Source: Mojavia pulchra JT2-VF2 (GTDB lineage Bacteria > Cyanobacteriota > Cyanobacteriia > Cyanobacteriales > Nostocaceae). From it: DNA of 64,000 nucleotides. Made by a program: the position numbers and the translations under genes. Below the pieces are notes generated by a model. It had not been told where the DNA came from. It saw only the letters and a program-made list of their open reading frames with translations, and ran no database searches. Location: the NCBI GenBank assembly GCA_019359325.1, contig JAHHHN010000003.1:372001-436000 (forward strand), given 5' to 3'. Shown here in pieces: positions 63,632 to 64,000 of the stretch. How positions within the stretch are numbered: position 1 is the first letter of the stretch; each line of letters begins with the position of its first letter.

Positions 63632-64000
63632 ATGTTAGCAGGTACAACTTTGCAGGGTGGAAAATATACCCTAAATCAGGAAATCGGACGTGGTGGCTTT
63701 GGAATTACGTTCAAGGCTACGCATCACTACTTAGGTCAGGAGGTAGTGATGAAAACTATCAACGAACGGCTGCGACAACATCCTGATTTTGCCAAGTTCG
63801 AGCGCCAATTCCAAGATGAGGCCAGACGATTAGCTACTTGTGTCCACCCAAATATTGTTCGGGTCAGCGACTTTTTTGTTGAAGCTGGACTACCTTACAT
63901 GGTGATGGAATACATTCCTGGTGAAACCTTGGGTAATGCATTTGTATTGCCAGGAATACCTTTACCAGAAGCAACCGCAATCCATTACATCCGGCAAATT
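63632..64000 (+). CDS. Ser/Thr protein kinase (partial, runs off the window)
   Basis: From ATG 63632 the frame reads MLAGTTLQGGKYTLNQEIG and is open for 123 codons to the window end. The P-loop GRGGFGITFKA, the catalytic Lys region VVMKTI, and HPNIVRVSDFFVEAGLPYMVMEYIPGETL are the N-lobe of a Hanks-type kinase of the cyanobacterial family. The catalytic loop and any C-terminal domain lie beyond the window. A second frame over the same stretch (63568-63786) is a shadow. Confidence 0.88.
   Translation, partial: MLAGTTLQGGKYTLNQEIGRGGFGITFKATHHYLGQEVVMKTINERLRQHPDFAKFERQFQDEARRLATCVHPNIVRVSDFFVEAGLPYMVMEYIPGETLGNAFVLPGIPLPEATAIHYIRQI

Noticed and set aside
1-64000. tRNA, rRNA or CRISPR loci
   Set aside because: No cloverleaf pattern, rRNA-like sequence or spaced direct repeats were noticed on reading. 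A dedicated search was not possible.

Overview
The window looks like chromosomal DNA of a filamentous, probably heterocyst-forming cyanobacterium (Nostoc/Tolypothrix/Calothrix type). The evidence is the very frequent GCGATCGC (HIP1) octamers, heptamer and octamer short tandem repeats between genes, the urtABCDE urea transporter, an sbtA-sbtB bicarbonate cassette, DUF1816 and Omp85 genes of cyanobacterial type, many hybrid histidine kinases, and a nonribosomal peptide synthetase. The species assignment is inference from gene content. No rRNA, tRNA or CRISPR array was recognised.

Layout. 0.3-7.6 kb: a division pair (FtsL-like protein, FtsI transpeptidase), a haem-oxygenase-like di-iron protein, a methyltransferase, a GCS2-family ligase, and small proteins. 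7.9-14.4 kb: the urt cluster on the minus strand. urtE is cut off from urtABCD by an antisense Uma2 gene and a decayed PIN-domain gene, and an NtcA-like promoter lies upstream of urtA. 14.6-15.05 kb: GC-rich palindromic repeat sequence. 15.3-16.7 kb: a Ser/Thr kinase whose C-terminal domain is cut off by one in-frame TAA. 16.7-24.5 kb: a chemotaxis-type pathway (cheR, cheB, soluble MCP, cheW, cheA on minus; CheY-like and CheC-like on plus), followed by a hybrid kinase. 26.7-30.8 kb: a one-module NRPS (C-A-T-TE), preceded by two MITE-like palindromes and followed by an intact IS701-family element. 32.3-37.3 kb: an aspartic-protease-like protein, a second Uma2 gene, a carbon-concentrating cassette (sbtA, sbtB, exported beta-carbonic anhydrase) and a coiled-coil protein of unknown function. 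37.7-46 kb: trmJ, a membrane-anchored class A beta-lactamase-like protein, a YdeI gene split by an IS200/IS605 element (tnpA + tnpB), and small stress proteins. 46-51 kb: an amino-acid permease, a 42-bp minisatellite, a threonine dehydratase, a GNAT enzyme and an AAA ATPase. 51.9-59.5 kb: a two-component cluster of three histidine kinases, an Rcp1-like regulator, a single-domain regulator and a LuxR-type regulator. 59.8-64 kb: an LpxB-related glycosyltransferase, an Omp85/BamA protein and the start of another Ser/Thr kinase.

The main theme is repeat invasion of genes. Short palindromic or GC-rich repeats appear to sit in frame inside cheA, an NRPS condensation domain, a threonine dehydratase and tnpA without destroying the frame. 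Other mobile DNA (IS701, IS605, an IS1-type fragment, MITE-like hairpins sharing TATACCAATTT ends) has broken ydeI and possibly the urt operon. The strongest leads are the kinase with the internal TAA, the frame-neutral 52-bp duplication in cheA, the reconstructable IS605/TnpB insertion site, and the orphan NRPS module.
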